Source: an uncultured Spartobacteria bacterium (lineage in GTDB: Bacteria > Verrucomicrobiota > Verrucomicrobiia > Chthoniobacterales > UBA6821). From it: a stretch of 39,832 bases of DNA. The DNA lies in contig CAIPWR010000124.1 of the NCBI GenBank assembly GCA_903868795.1, positions 1 to 39,832 of the forward strand, read 5' to 3'. The notes below the pieces were generated by a model. That model saw nothing but the letters and a program-made list of their open reading frames with translations, had not been told where the DNA came from and made no database searches. Below are positions 7,963 to 16,290 of this stretch, one piece after another; the stretch's first letter is position 1, and the number at the start of each line of letters is the position of its first letter. Position numbers and translations under genes: made by a program.

Positions 7963-10716
7963 ATGACCCGCCACGAAAACGGCCGTCTGCAAATTGAGTT
8001 TCCTGACCCCGCCGCTATTCCGACTCCATCCAGTGTCTGGGGTTTGATGAAGCAGGAGGATATCGAGGAGGGCCTGCTGGAGATTTTGTCTGCGGACTAC
8101 GAAATGGCGGTGAAGGCAAGGAAGCAGCTGCTCGAAAAACTGGCGCCGCTGGTGGGGTTCCGGCCTGAATCGCTTATCAGGGCATCAGCGGAGTCGAACC
8201 TTCAGAAAATCAGGAAAAGGATCCATTCAAGGGACTTCGAGATCTATCGGGATGACGTGGTTTGCCATTGGCTCATCCGATGCCATCGGGAAATGCTCGT
8301 GGATTTTCTCGATGCGTGCGGCATACCCCACAACGACGGATTTGTTGCCGATGAGTATGACGAATCGCCTTCGGGGGAATCCTTGGTTCATGGGATTAGG
8401 GTGATCGCCTTGCGGTACCCGTACAGGCCCGTGATAATTTACCTCGGATATTTTTATGTCTGGGGGACGGGTTTCTGGGAGGAGATTCCCCCTGCGTATC
8501 ACATCAGCGAAGATGTTCTGAGAGCTTTGCGAGAAAAGGAGGCAACGGAACTGGGATTTGCCGGAAAGGAGGCCGATCCAGATGATGCCCCCAAGAGAGA
8601 GGGGGATGACCTTCCCGAAACATCCGATCGCTTCACGCCCTTGGATAACATACTGATCCGCTCAGCCGTTGCGACGGCTGCCGATGACTTGGGCTCTCTG
8701 TCCATTGAAGAGCTCCAAGAACTGATTGAGGAGGCGGTTCGGCTGAATTCGGCCCGAAGCCACACTGTATTTCACAGGGGTTTCTATGATGCTTTGTTCA
8801 CAACGGCAACCGAATATGGATCCGCCGCTGAAAACGACGAGAGAAGAAAGTGGTATCTCACCGGTCTCCTAATGGGAATGCTCAGAAGGGACAAAACGGC
8901 AGAGATTCTGGCTCTCCTTAAACAGAGAGAGGGAGTGTTCCAAGATATCTGCGATGACGAGACCAGTCGTTGCGGAGTGATGTTGCTGCCTAGATTATTC
9001 CCAATCCTGTGGGAGTGCGCCGAAAACGAGATGTCATTTAGATTACTTAGGGGGCAGCTTCCAAGACTTTCTGAAGGTGCTAGGATGAGGATGGCTATCG
9101 ATGTTTCATCGAATGCTACCGCTCTCTTAAGAAGGGGAAATGCCGAGATATCCGGGAACTTCTTAAACCTCTTGGACCGACTAGTGAAAGTAGAGAAAAA
9201 CTTTTCTCAGGAATTCAGGAATTACTTTATCCCGAGGAACGACAGACGCAGAGCCCAGGTTTTCATGTTGCGTGGAGAGCTGCCTGCTGCCTCCCGCCTG
9301 CTTCAACCACTATTGGATATTGAAGATGACGAATTGGCTGCCGAGGCAGCCGGTGATCTTGCATTGGTCAAGGGAAGCTTTCGCTCACTCCAATCGCTTT
9401 TTCCCCTGATGACGCCAGAGGATGCCAAGGCGAAAGCCCGGGCGCTTCAGGTCGGTAAGGATTATTTTCTCAAGTCCATCTCAAAGGATGGGCATGGTTC
9501 CTCAAATGCACGTCTCTGTTTGGGCATCGTCGCCCTGTTTGGTAATGCAAGCAACCCGGCGGAGTCATCCGATCAGTTTAGTAGCGCCTTGGCTGGAATG
9601 ATGGACAGGGCTTCCCTGTATGAAGTGGGAGGGATCATGGGATGGACAAGGATTCTCCACGTTCTTTCGATTCTCGAAAACTCGGACGAATCAGGAGTAT
9701 TCCAAGTTCGCGCGGTGTTGGCAGAAATCCGTGACAAGGGGGAGAAATACCCATCCTGGATTCTCGGTAAGATGCTCGCGGCAGCCAGCGTCTTCGATGA
9801 CAGGTCGTTCGCCGCTGAAATCGCTGAGCTTATGCTCGCTCAAGAAGGGGAAACGGCCTTCGACGCAATCTGGGAAAGCGGACTTCCTCTACAGATACCG
9901 GAACTGGGAGCAAAATACTGCGATTGGATGAAACGTGTCGAGATGTCGGTCAATGCAAAGTGGTTAAGATGCAAAAACCTCCTTAAATTCATGCTCAAGG
10001 AAGGAATGAATGAGGATGCGGAGTCCATTCTTGATGAGCTGGAGGTGATGGCCATGCGGCGATCGGCTAATGCGGATGAATTCATCAAATTACTGGAGGA
10101 CGAGAGTAATTTTTTCCCTGCTTGGGGACACTCTGACGCGGAATTGTGCAGGATAAATCTTGCCGATAAGCATGGCAGGACTGAGGAGGCGCGCGGGCTT
10201 CTCATCAATCGCTTTCACGACAAGCGAACTGGCGGAAACCCTACTGATCTTCAGGAAGCGGAGGGTATTCTCGATTGGCTGAAAGATCTCAACGAGGACG
10301 ATGCCCAGCTGGAGATCTTGGGTCACCTTATTCGGCCTGACGATAATGCATCCGCCGTACCTGAAGACAGGCTGGTATGTCTGCAAGGAAGCATCCTGTT
10401 TATCGGCGGAAATGAGATTCAGGCGCAGTACAATGCGTCGGTGATCAATGACGTTAAGAAAGAGTGTCCCGGCGTTGAAATTCAGTTCATCAATCCAGGC
10501 TGGAGCTCCAACTGGAACAAGCATCTAGATGATATCCGCCACAGATTGCCCGAGGTGAATGCGGTCGTGCTGAGCCCCTTGGTCAGGACGCAGTTGGGAA
10601 GGAGCATCCGTAAGGAATGCGATGACACGAAGCCTTGGTTCCCATGCACGGGCAGAGGGAAAGCGTCAATTGTCCGAAGCATCATGAACGCCGCCCGCTG
10701 GATGGCCTCAAAATAA
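7963..10716 (+). CDS. 917-aa defence-associated protein with DUF2325-like C-terminus
   Basis: Large cytoplasmic protein, last full-length member of the operon. The N-terminal ~200 residues have no recognised motif. The middle (about 250-780) is leucine- and alanine-rich with repeated helical pairs and reads like a degenerate TPR or alpha-solenoid region. The last ~110 residues look like a Rossmann-type fold: ILFIGGNEIQAQY, then GWSSNW, then VVLSPLVRTQLGRSIRKEC and GRGKASIVR. This resembles DUF2325-type domains, judged by eye only. No nuclease or ATPase motif is visible. It could be a scaffold or a sensor for the NurA-HerA-AIPR set. The start is ATG 7963; no good ribosome site is visible. Operon membership is inferred from strand and spacing. 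Confidence 0.8.
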   Translation: MTRHENGRLQIEFPDPAAIPTPSSVWGLMKQEDIEEGLLEILSADYEMAVKARKQLLEKLAPLVGFRPESLIRASAESNLQKIRKRIHSRDFEIYRDDVVCHWLIRCHREMLVDFLDACGIPHNDGFVADEYDESPSGESLVHGIRVIALRYPYRPVIIYLGYFYVWGTGFWEEIPPAYHISEDVLRALREKEATELGFAGKEADPDDAPKREGDDLPETSDRFTPLDNILIRSAVATAADDLGSLSIEELQELIEEAVRLNSARSHTVFHRGFYDALFTTATEYGSAAENDERRKWYLTGLLMGMLRRDKTAEILALLKQREGVFQDICDDETSRCGVMLLPRLFPILWECAENEMSFRLLRGQLPRLSEGARMRMAIDVSSNATALLRRGNAEISGNFLNLLDRLVKVEKNFSQEFRNYFIPRNDRRRAQVFMLRGELPAASRLLQPLLDIEDDELAAEAAGDLALVKGSFRSLQSLFPLMTPEDAKAKARALQVGKDYFLKSISKDGHGSSNARLCLGIVALFGNASNPAESSDQFSSALAGMMDRASLYEVGGIMGWTRILHVLSILENSDESGVFQVRAVLAEIRDKGEKYPSWILGKMLAAASVFDDRSFAAEIAELMLAQEGETAFDAIWESGLPLQIPELGAKYCDWMKRVEMSVNAKWLRCKNLLKFMLKEGMNEDAESILDELEVMAMRRSANADEFIKLLEDESNFFPAWGHSDAELCRINLADKHGRTEEARGLLINRFHDKRTGGNPTDLQEAEGILDWLKDLNEDDAQLEILGHLIRPDDNASAVPEDRLVCLQGSILFIGGNEIQAQYNASVINDVKKECPGVEIQFINPGWSSNWNKHLDDIRHRLPEVNAVVLSPLVRTQLGRSIRKECDDTKPWFPCTGRGKASIVRSIMNAARWMASK

Positions 10717-10732
10717 AAGCCGAGCTATTCTA

Positions 10733-11115
10733 GTGCCCGATATCTTCACCAAGGCCAAGCGGTCCGAAGTGATGTCCCGGATCCGGGGTAAGGGCAACAA
10801 GCGGACGGAGGGGGTGGGGAGATAGTCTTTTAGACTGAAGGCTGAAGACTGTTAGGTGGAACCGGAAATACGGAATCTTGGGGAAGGTTCGGATAGCCCA
10901 TGCAACAGCGTAGCCCAAAGGGTGCTACTTGCGGGATGCAAGAGCAGCAATTTTGGGAGGCCAAGATCGCCCGTGACCGTGAACGCGACCGGGAAGTGAA
11001 CCGGGTGCTAAAAAAGCGAGGTTGGCGCGTCCTCCGTATCGCAGAGCACTTCCTGCGCAAAAAAGATCGCAAGCGACTGATCTCCCGGATTGAGAGGGCG
11101 CTATCCTTGCAGTAG
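10733..11115 (+). pseudogene. vsr: Broken vsr (very-short-patch repair endonuclease)
   Basis: The GTG start at 10733 begins a clear Vsr N-terminus (PDIFTKAKRSEVMSRIRGKG) that hits a TAG at 10823. The Vsr C-terminus reappears from about 10951 to 11115 (FWEAKIARDRERDREV, then GWRVLRI.EHFLRKK). The central part, which holds the catalytic Asp and the zinc-binding Cys/His residues, is missing and about 120 bp of unrelated repeat-like sequence lies in its place. Vsr nicks T:G mismatches that arise where 5-methylcytosine deaminates, so it normally accompanies Dcm methylases; here it must be non-functional. It shows that the operon once carried the full Dcm-to-Vsr set. Confidence 0.85.
10823..10940. 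mobile_element. Small repeat-like insert inside the vsr remnant
   Basis: This ~120-bp block replaces the middle of vsr. It holds three near-identical 7-mers (AGACTGA, AGGCTGA, AGACTGT at 10832-10852) and a hairpin at 10902-10932: GCAA (10902-10905) and GTAG-CCC (10910-10916) pair with GGG-TG-CTAC and TTGC (10920-10932). The same heptamer occurs near 15119. It resembles a miniature palindromic repeat rather than an insertion sequence. No target duplication is clear. Confidence 0.45.
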
Positions 11116-11147
11116 CGTTCTTAATGCGGCTGAGGAAGCAATCGACC

Positions 11148-11168
11148 ATGTTCCCAATATGGGAACAT
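11148..11168. promoter_or_regulatory. Palindromic operator upstream of higBA
   Basis: Perfect inverted repeat ATGTTCCCA, ATA, TGGGAACAT, ending 37 bp before the toxin start. HigA antitoxins repress their own operon by binding such palindromes, so this is the likely autoregulatory site. Function is inferred from position and symmetry. Confidence 0.65.
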
Positions 11169-11205
11169 TATGCTTGATTCCCCATCTCTCTGATCTACCC
11201 TTGTC

Positions 11206-11499
11206 ATGAGAATCATCTCCCGGAAAACCCTGCGCGATTTCTATGAAAAGCACTCCGATGCCAAGGCTCCTCTGGAGGCGTGGTTTCATGAAACCGTCGC
11301 CGCCGCATGGAAATCCCCTCGGGACATCAAGAGCCGTTACCCTTCGGCGGATGTCCTGCCCGGAAACCGGGTGGTCTTCAATATCAAGGGGAACACCTAC
11401 CGTCTTATCGTAAAGATCCACTACAACACCGCAATCGTCTTCGTCCGGTTCGTCGGAACTCACGCCGACTACGACAAGATCGATGCGGCCGTCATCTAA
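11206..11499 (+). CDS. higB: HigB-family toxin (mRNA interferase)
   Basis: A 97-aa protein of the HigB/YgjN family, which cleaves mRNA at the ribosome. It starts MRIISRKTLRDFYEKH and has the family pattern of a central FHETVAAAW, then YPSADVLPGNRVVFNIKGNTYRLIVKI and a C-terminal FVGTHADYDKI; the conserved strand with Arg (YRLI) and the THxxYD ending are intact. Full length for the family. The HigA gene follows after 8 bp, toxin first, as usual for higBA. A 21-bp palindrome lies just upstream. Confidence 0.9.
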   Translation: MRIISRKTLRDFYEKHSDAKAPLEAWFHETVAAAWKSPRDIKSRYPSADVLPGNRVVFNIKGNTYRLIVKIHYNTAIVFVRFVGTHADYDKIDAAVI

Positions 11500-11507
11500 A
11501 ACACCCC

Positions 11508-11870
11508 ATGAAACCCAAGATCATCAAGAACAGGAAGGAACACTCCGGTGCGCTCTCCCGTATCGAGAAGCTAATGGACGCCGCCCCCGGTTCGCCAGAG
11601 GAGGAGGAGCTGGAGCTGTGGGCGCTGCTCGTGGAGCGCTATGAGGAGGAAAACTTCCCGATGGATCTCCCCGATCCCGTGGAGGCGATCAAGTTCCGGA
11701 TGGAGCAGGAGGGCCTGCGCCAGAAGGATCTGGAGAAGTTCTTCCCCGGCAAGAGCCGCGTCTCTGAGATCCTCAATCACAAGCGCGCTCTGAGCATCGG
11801 AATGATCCGAGCCCTCCACAGAGGCCTCGGCATCCCTGCGGAGGTGCTGATCCGCGAGGTGGCGGCCTAA
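11508..11870 (+). CDS. higA: HigA-family antitoxin (XRE helix-turn-helix)
   Basis: A 120-aa antitoxin that neutralises HigB and represses the operon. The N-terminal half is acidic and helical (PEEEELELWALLVERYEEE); the C-terminal half is a helix-turn-helix, EAIKFRMEQEGLRQKDLEKFFPGKSRVSEILNHKR read in pieces, with LRQKDLEKFF as helix 2 and SRVSEIL as the recognition helix. It ends in LGIPAEVLI, typical of the group. It is likely to bind the palindrome at 11148. Confidence 0.9.
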   Translation: MKPKIIKNRKEHSGALSRIEKLMDAAPGSPEEEELELWALLVERYEEENFPMDLPDPVEAIKFRMEQEGLRQKDLEKFFPGKSRVSEILNHKRALSIGMIRALHRGLGIPAEVLIREVAA

Positions 11871-11881
11871 CACCAGAATCC

Positions 11882-12136
11882 ATGCAAACCTATACAACCA
11901 AGGCCTTTTTAGAGCTTCCTGATGCTGATGAAATGCGCAGCAATGGCCCGGGCGTCGATGCGATGATTTTGCAGAATGAGTCGGGTACGATTGAACTCGA
12001 AGCAACCCTCGATGAGGTGGAGACCGCTGCGGATGAACTTGCGCTCGCGATCGACTCCGATGTCATCCCTGACGAGGTAATGTCATCCCTGATCGAGCAT
12101 CTGAACTCTGCGAGAGCACTGGACGTGCCGGTGTGA
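11882..12136 (+). CDS. Small acidic hypothetical protein, 84 aa
   Basis: Starts at ATG 11882, 11 bp after the HigA stop, and could be co-transcribed. The protein is strongly acidic (ATLDEVETAADELALAIDSDVIPDEV) and probably helical, with no motif I recognise. Small acidic partners are common in toxin-antitoxin regions, but no toxin is paired with it here. After it comes a 277-bp gap (12137-12413) in which I see only a short degraded open stretch. Confidence 0.55.
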   Translation: MQTYTTKAFLELPDADEMRSNGPGVDAMILQNESGTIELEATLDEVETAADELALAIDSDVIPDEVMSSLIEHLNSARALDVPV

Positions 12137-12413
12137 GAACGATGCTTTAGGAGTATAGGCAAAAGGCTCGTGGGAACCAGGCTTAATCATACTGTAGGTA
12201 GTCCGATACACGAGCTAGTGGATGAGGATGTCTGGTCGGGGACGACCGGCAGAAAATAGGCTTTTAGGGCAAAAACCGAGTCGAGCGACGATCCACTGTG
12301 CTGGGCATACCCGAGTTCAAACGCAGATGGACGCCATCGTCAAACCTTGGGCTGATCCCAATACTCGGTAGGTCGTGATTGATCTCAAGGCGGATTCATT
12401 CTAAGGTAACCCA

Positions 12414-12635
12414 ATGTCAGATCAGGATATCCAAGAGCTTGAAGGTCAGTTTCCGGCACTTTCCGGACAGGCTTTTGCTGCCGCGAGCGAGCGGGTTCTG
12501 GCCTCCGGTCAGAGTGTTCTGCAAACCGTTGGGTCCTTTGTGTTCCGGGTCTTCCCAGATGGACACACGGAAGTCGTGAAGCCGATCGAGCCGCCGATCT
12601 CTGTGAGCCCAGGCACGATCTACTCGATCAAGTGA
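12414..12635 (+). CDS. Probable antitoxin partner of the zeta-like kinase, 73 aa
   Basis: Starts at ATG 12414 (MSDQDIQELEGQFPALSGQAF). Its stop TGA (12633-12635) overlaps a GTG at 12632 that begins the zeta-like gene in another frame (GTGA overlap), which suggests translational coupling. No DNA-binding motif is seen. Its role as antitoxin is inferred only from being the small gene directly upstream of a P-loop toxin-like kinase. Confidence 0.65.
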   Translation: MSDQDIQELEGQFPALSGQAFAAASERVLASGQSVLQTVGSFVFRVFPDGHTEVVKPIEPPISVSPGTIYSIK

Positions 12636-13380
12636 TTTGGGTCACGCCGAGGATGCGCGTGTTCGCCGGTCCGAACGGATCTGGGAAGAGTGTTCTAAAA
12701 TCGTACCTCCCGGAACCGCTCCTAGGAGTCTATCTGAATCCCGACGAGATCGAGGCGGAGGTGAAGGAGCGGGGATGCGTCGATCTCGGCGTTTTCGGAA
12801 TTGAGTCGTCCGCTGATGAGGTTCTTATCGTGTTCACGGGCTCGGAGTTCTTAAGGAACGAGGGCTTTGGCAAAGTGGCGGGAAGGCTTACTTTCACCGA
12901 CGAAAAACTGGGATTTCCTCCCGGAGTCATGAACTCCTACTTTGCCAGTGTGCTGGCCGGATTCCTGCGCCGGAAGCTTTTGGAACACGGGAGGACGTTC
13001 ACGTTTGAAACAGTGATGTCTCATCCGGGCAAGGCGGCGCTTCTGCAAGACGCCCAGGAGGCCGGATATAGGACCTGTTTGTATTATGTCGCCACGGATG
13101 ATCCCGCTATCAATGTCTCCCGTGTCGCCAACCGGGTGGCTCTGGGAGGGCTCCTGTCCCCGAGGATAAGATCGTGGACCGCTATCATAAGTCCCTTGAT
13201 CTGCTACTTTCGGCGATTCGCTCCACCAACCGGGCCTATATCTTCGACAACTCGACGAACAATGCCGATGGCACGCACACTTGGTTGGCGGAGATCACCG
13301 ACGGGAGGACGCTGGAACTCAAGACGGACCGGATCCCGGCGTGGTTTCAGCACGCGGTGCTGGACAAGATCCAAAGTTAA
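12632..13380 (+). pseudogene. Zeta-toxin-like P-loop kinase, frameshifted
   Basis: The N-terminal ~170 residues match the zeta toxin/COG4185 kinase type: MRVFAGPNGSGKS (Walker A GPNGSGKS), YLNPDEIEAEV, and FTFETVMSHPGK, then CLYYVATDDPAINVSRVANRV. The frame then becomes nonsense after VALGG near 13150. The expected continuation (VPEDKIVDRYHKSLDLL, then AYIFDNSTNN, ending at TAA 13378-13380) is intact in the next frame. One missing base near 13151 explains this. Members phosphorylate a nucleotide-sugar or similar substrate. It is either a decayed toxin or a sequencing error. The start may be the GTG at 12632 or the ATG at 12653. Confidence 0.75.
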
Positions 13381-13386
13381 AAATTG

Positions 13387-15090
13387 CTAGCAGCTCAAAA
13401 CCGCCAGCAGCTGTCTGGCACGACTGCTGGCGATCCAATAGGGCTGGCGCTGGTCGGCATCGAGGTCTTCCCATGCAGATGTGCCGACCAAGATGACAGC
13501 GCGCGCGTCGAGGCCCTTGGACTTGTTGAAAGATGTGGCGCGGAGGAAGCCTTTTTGGACGGCATCGGGCGAATCGGCTGGGACGATCTGGCAGTTAGCA
13601 AAATAGCTGTCCTCTGCGAACTGGTGGTATCTGTCCGAGAAGGGATCTTTCGGAAACAGAAGAAGGGTTTCCTCGGGAGACACAAGCTTCTCATCAAACC
13701 ATTCCTTGAGCAGGGATGCAGCGGCTGACTTGGCCATGTCGGGATTGGGGGCCTCCTTCACGATCACCTCGGGGCCGGCCAGGAGGTAGCTGCTGCGGAG
13801 TCCGCCGATGAGGCGATCTGTTTCCTCACTTTGCAGACTGCAGAGGTACTCGAAGATAGGGCGGGTGTAGCGGCGTGTCTCCAGGAGCTGGAGGTGGGCC
13901 TTCCCCGGAAGGCCCTCGGAGATTTTGGTAATGCTGAATTCTCCGCTGAAAAACGAGGGTCTCTGGGCGGGATCGTAGTAGATGCCCATCTGGGAATTCG
14001 CTCCTCCGGTGAGCAGGGCGAAGTAGATCTCCCACCATTCATTGCGGTGATCCTGTGCCTCGTCGACGATCAGGGCGTCGTAGGGCGCCTCAAATCCCTC
14101 GGCCGTGACGGCCGCCAGTAGTGCCGAGTGGAGGGTGGTGTAGTATTGGTCAAAATCGGCATCCGGAGCTCCCTGCTGTGGTTTCTCCGGAAGTTCCCCA
14201 GGGGCGAAGCGCTTGCCCATCTCCTCGCAGAGTGCCTCCCAAGTCCGGACGGTGATCTTGCCGATCAGGTCTTCCTTACCCTTGATCCGCTGGCGCGCCA
14301 TGGTCTGGGTGAAGTGTGCTCCAAGAGCCTTGTTGAAGCAGAGGAAGAGGACATTCATCCCTTGGGTGGCGAGTATGAGCGCATGGCGCTCCGCCATCCA
14401 GGACTTGCCCGAGCCGGGGCCGCCGTGGACAAGGAGTTGGCTATTCTCGGAGAGGGCCTCGAGGAGCGAAAAGTCTGCCGCCGCATTGTCATGCATGAGA
14501 CGGTCTGTCTCGGAGATGAAGCGCGCCTCGGCCTCGGGTGAGGCGTCGCCGTAGACTAGGTGGAAGAGGTCTCGTGGCGCCTCGGGGTTTTGGGAGCGGA
14601 ATCCTCCTGAGGTGATCTCTTCCCAGTATTGGGGGAGCTTGCGGAGATAGTCCGGACCTCCGATCAGGGTGAAGGGATAGACATGGGTCTTGGGCTGGTA
14701 CCCGTGTTCCTTGGCGGAGAAGATCGCCGGGACAGTCCACGGCACCTCAAGGCCTTCACCTCCTTTTTCGAGGCGCTCTTGGAGAGCTTTCAGGACGCCT
14801 GCTTTCTGTGATTGAACCTGATCCTCCGGGCGCTTTTCCGAAGTGCCGTCATTCTGCCCCGTGGGGGTGAAGACTCGGGCCCTTGTCTTGACTTCAAGCA
14901 CCAGAAGTCGGCCGTCAGGCCCAAGGATGAGGAAGTCGCCTTCCCTCTCAATCTTTCCGTCGAGGTAGTCGTAGCACCATCGGATCGTCCAAGAATCATC
15001 TAGGGTCTTGAGAGCCTGATAGGCGATGAGTTCTCCCTCGTTCTCTTCGTCGAGAGTCTCGGGAGAGCGTGTGATGAACCAGCGGGCCAT
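13387..15090 (-). CDS. NERD-domain nuclease fused to UvrD-like helicase
   Basis: A 567-aa protein. The N-terminal ~130 residues are a NERD nuclease-like domain: IEREGDFLILGPDGRLLVLEVKTRA has the GD...LEVK restriction-like catalytic pattern. A superfamily-1 helicase follows: Walker A HGGPGSGKSWMAERHA, FLCFNKALG, Walker B ALIVDEAQDHRNEWW, LETRRYTRPIFEYL, and the C-terminal TSFNKSKGLDARAVIL and ASSRARQLLAVL motifs. Such proteins are common in defence islands and probably process foreign or damaged DNA. The start is ATG 15090. It converges on the zeta-like gene and ends 6 bp from it. No accessory subunit is adjacent. Confidence 0.9.
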   Translation of the reverse strand: MARWFITRSPETLDEENEGELIAYQALKTLDDSWTIRWCYDYLDGKIEREGDFLILGPDGRLLVLEVKTRARVFTPTGQNDGTSEKRPEDQVQSQKAGVLKALQERLEKGGEGLEVPWTVPAIFSAKEHGYQPKTHVYPFTLIGGPDYLRKLPQYWEEITSGGFRSQNPEAPRDLFHLVYGDASPEAEARFISETDRLMHDNAAADFSLLEALSENSQLLVHGGPGSGKSWMAERHALILATQGMNVLFLCFNKALGAHFTQTMARQRIKGKEDLIGKITVRTWEALCEEMGKRFAPGELPEKPQQGAPDADFDQYYTTLHSALLAAVTAEGFEAPYDALIVDEAQDHRNEWWEIYFALLTGGANSQMGIYYDPAQRPSFFSGEFSITKISEGLPGKAHLQLLETRRYTRPIFEYLCSLQSEETDRLIGGLRSSYLLAGPEVIVKEAPNPDMAKSAAASLLKEWFDEKLVSPEETLLLFPKDPFSDRYHQFAEDSYFANCQIVPADSPDAVQKGFLRATSFNKSKGLDARAVILVGTSAWEDLDADQRQPYWIASSRARQLLAVLSC

Positions 15091-15118
15091 GGAAGAAGAG
15101 ACTAGCCGATTAGCCTAA

Positions 15119-15139
15119 AGACTGAAGACTGAAGGTGAA
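15119..15139. repeat. Heptamer repeat AGACTGA
   Basis: AGACTGA, AGACTGA, AGGTGAA lie in tandem in the short gap upstream of the NERD helicase. The same heptamer set occurs inside the broken vsr at 10832-10852. The function is unknown. Confidence 0.5.
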
Positions 15140-15205
15140 GTTATGAGGGAAGGGAGAGAATAATGATGAATTGTGATTGAGTGGGGGAATTCCCAGCAGT
15201 CTGAT

Positions 15206-15637
15206 TCAATTGGACTGCTCGTTATACGTCTTCTGAAAGAGTGCCTCTGTGATAACAAAGAGTTCTTTTCCATCTGTCAGGACAGCCCGGTAGTTCCCAT
15301 CGGCGGAGCGATAATAGACTTTGCCCTCGTGTACAGGTGTCTGCTGAACGATCCATGCCACGCCTCGTGAGTTCAGACTCAGGATGACCGCAATAGAGTG
15401 ATCCGAGATCCTCTGCTGATTAACGGAGATGTATTTGATTCTGCAGCAGACATTCTTTTCGAAACCGGCATGGATCCGGAGGTCATGTGGATGGGTTCTG
15501 GTCTGAACAAACCAGCTCTGAGGATTGGCAATGGCCTGTTGGATCTGCGAGCGCGTGGCGCCAACCCTGATGCAGGGGGGATTTATGAATGAGCAAGCCG
15601 TCAGGGTGAATGCCAGGGTGAGAAGTAGCTTTGGCAC
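15206..15637 (-). CDS. Small lipoprotein with the LNSxGxAWIV repeat domain
   Basis: The frame is open from 15781, but the GTG at 15637 is chosen because it begins a good lipoprotein signal (PKLLLTLAFTLTAC, Cys as anchor). About 125 mature residues follow, containing VGATRSQIQQAIANP, IKYISVN, LSLNSRGVAWIV, VYYRSADGNYRAVLTDGKELFVITEALFQK. The same ~110-residue unit occurs three times in the lipoprotein at 25223-26551. It was probably exported and attached to a membrane. The domain is not one I can name. The gene has no obvious operon partner; the DUF6717-like gene lies upstream on the same strand. Confidence 0.65.
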   Translation of the reverse strand: MPKLLLTLAFTLTACSFINPPCIRVGATRSQIQQAIANPQSWFVQTRTHPHDLRIHAGFEKNVCCRIKYISVNQQRISDHSIAVILSLNSRGVAWIVQQTPVHEGKVYYRSADGNYRAVLTDGKELFVITEALFQKTYNEQSN

Positions 15638-15786
15638 CAGGGCGCCGCCACGCCGCCCGCCCCATGGAAAACAATTATGGAATTTGCTCAGAGGATGCCT
15701 GCAAAGGATCGACTCCCTCCCGTTAGTTGCAGGTATCATCCGAGCCTTGGTGACTGCTCTTTCTGCCTTGTGGATCTTCATGGTGC

Positions 15787-16188
15787 TTAGGGTTTGGCAG
15801 TGATCTTGCCGTAGATGTTCTCGGGAGCCTGCTCCTTGCCGAAGTAATGGGTCATGGCGGGGCAGAGCCAGACGCCATCCTGTTCGATGATACGGCCTTG
15901 TTCGTCGCCCTTCTCCTCCAGAGGGTAGCGTGCAGTGTATTCACATCCTGCCTCGGCGACGCGGGTGCCATCCCAAACGCGGTGAAGAATGCAGTTGGCC
16001 CCGGGGAAGCGGACTGTGGAGAAGATGAGTTCAGCACGATTGCAATCATCGCCTACAATCGCGGAAATCAAGTCGCTGGCACCATGCATGAAGAGTTCCT
16101 GGACGAGGCCAAACCGAGGCTCGTCAAAGCACCAGAAGTTGTGGTCGGCAGGGGTGCGGTAGGCACTGATAAGGTTCATGACGTTCAT
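15787..16188 (-). CDS. DUF6717-like small protein, 133 aa
   Basis: The frame opens at 16335, but the credible start is ATG 16188 (MNVMNLISAYRTPADHNFWCFD). The sequence pattern ISAYR...NFWCFDEPRFGLVQELFMHGASDLI is that of DUF6717-type proteins, cytoplasmic and of unknown function. Two or three Cys and several Trp/Phe suggest a compact beta fold. It is followed 150 bp downstream by the lipoprotein gene. Confidence 0.6.
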   Translation of the reverse strand: MNVMNLISAYRTPADHNFWCFDEPRFGLVQELFMHGASDLISAIVGDDCNRAELIFSTVRFPGANCILHRVWDGTRVAEAGCEYTARYPLEEKGDEQGRIIEQDGVWLCPAMTHYFGKEQAPENIYGKITAKP

Positions 16189-16290
16189 GGGAGAGGTTAG
16201 TGTACGAGGGTTCTGGGATGCTCTGAAAGGAATCGTAGAAGGGATGCACGACAAAGTGCGAGAGAGACCTTGTGAGGAAAAAAGATTGGA

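Noticed and set aside
966-10716. Assignment as DISARM, BREX or a plain type II restriction-modification system
   Set aside because: No DrmA/DrmB, PglZ, BrxC or stand-alone restriction endonuclease is seen. The methylase is followed by NurA and HerA, which do not occur in the core of those systems.
12137-12413. A gene remnant or small RNA in the gap after the 84-aa gene
   Set aside because: A short open stretch (MDAIVKPWADPNTR) is interrupted by TAG and no start, hairpin or promoter stands out, so nothing can be claimed.
13387-15090. A two-gene nuclease-helicase system with a partner
   Set aside because: NERD and helicase parts are in one protein and no adjacent gene has a matching spacing or strand.
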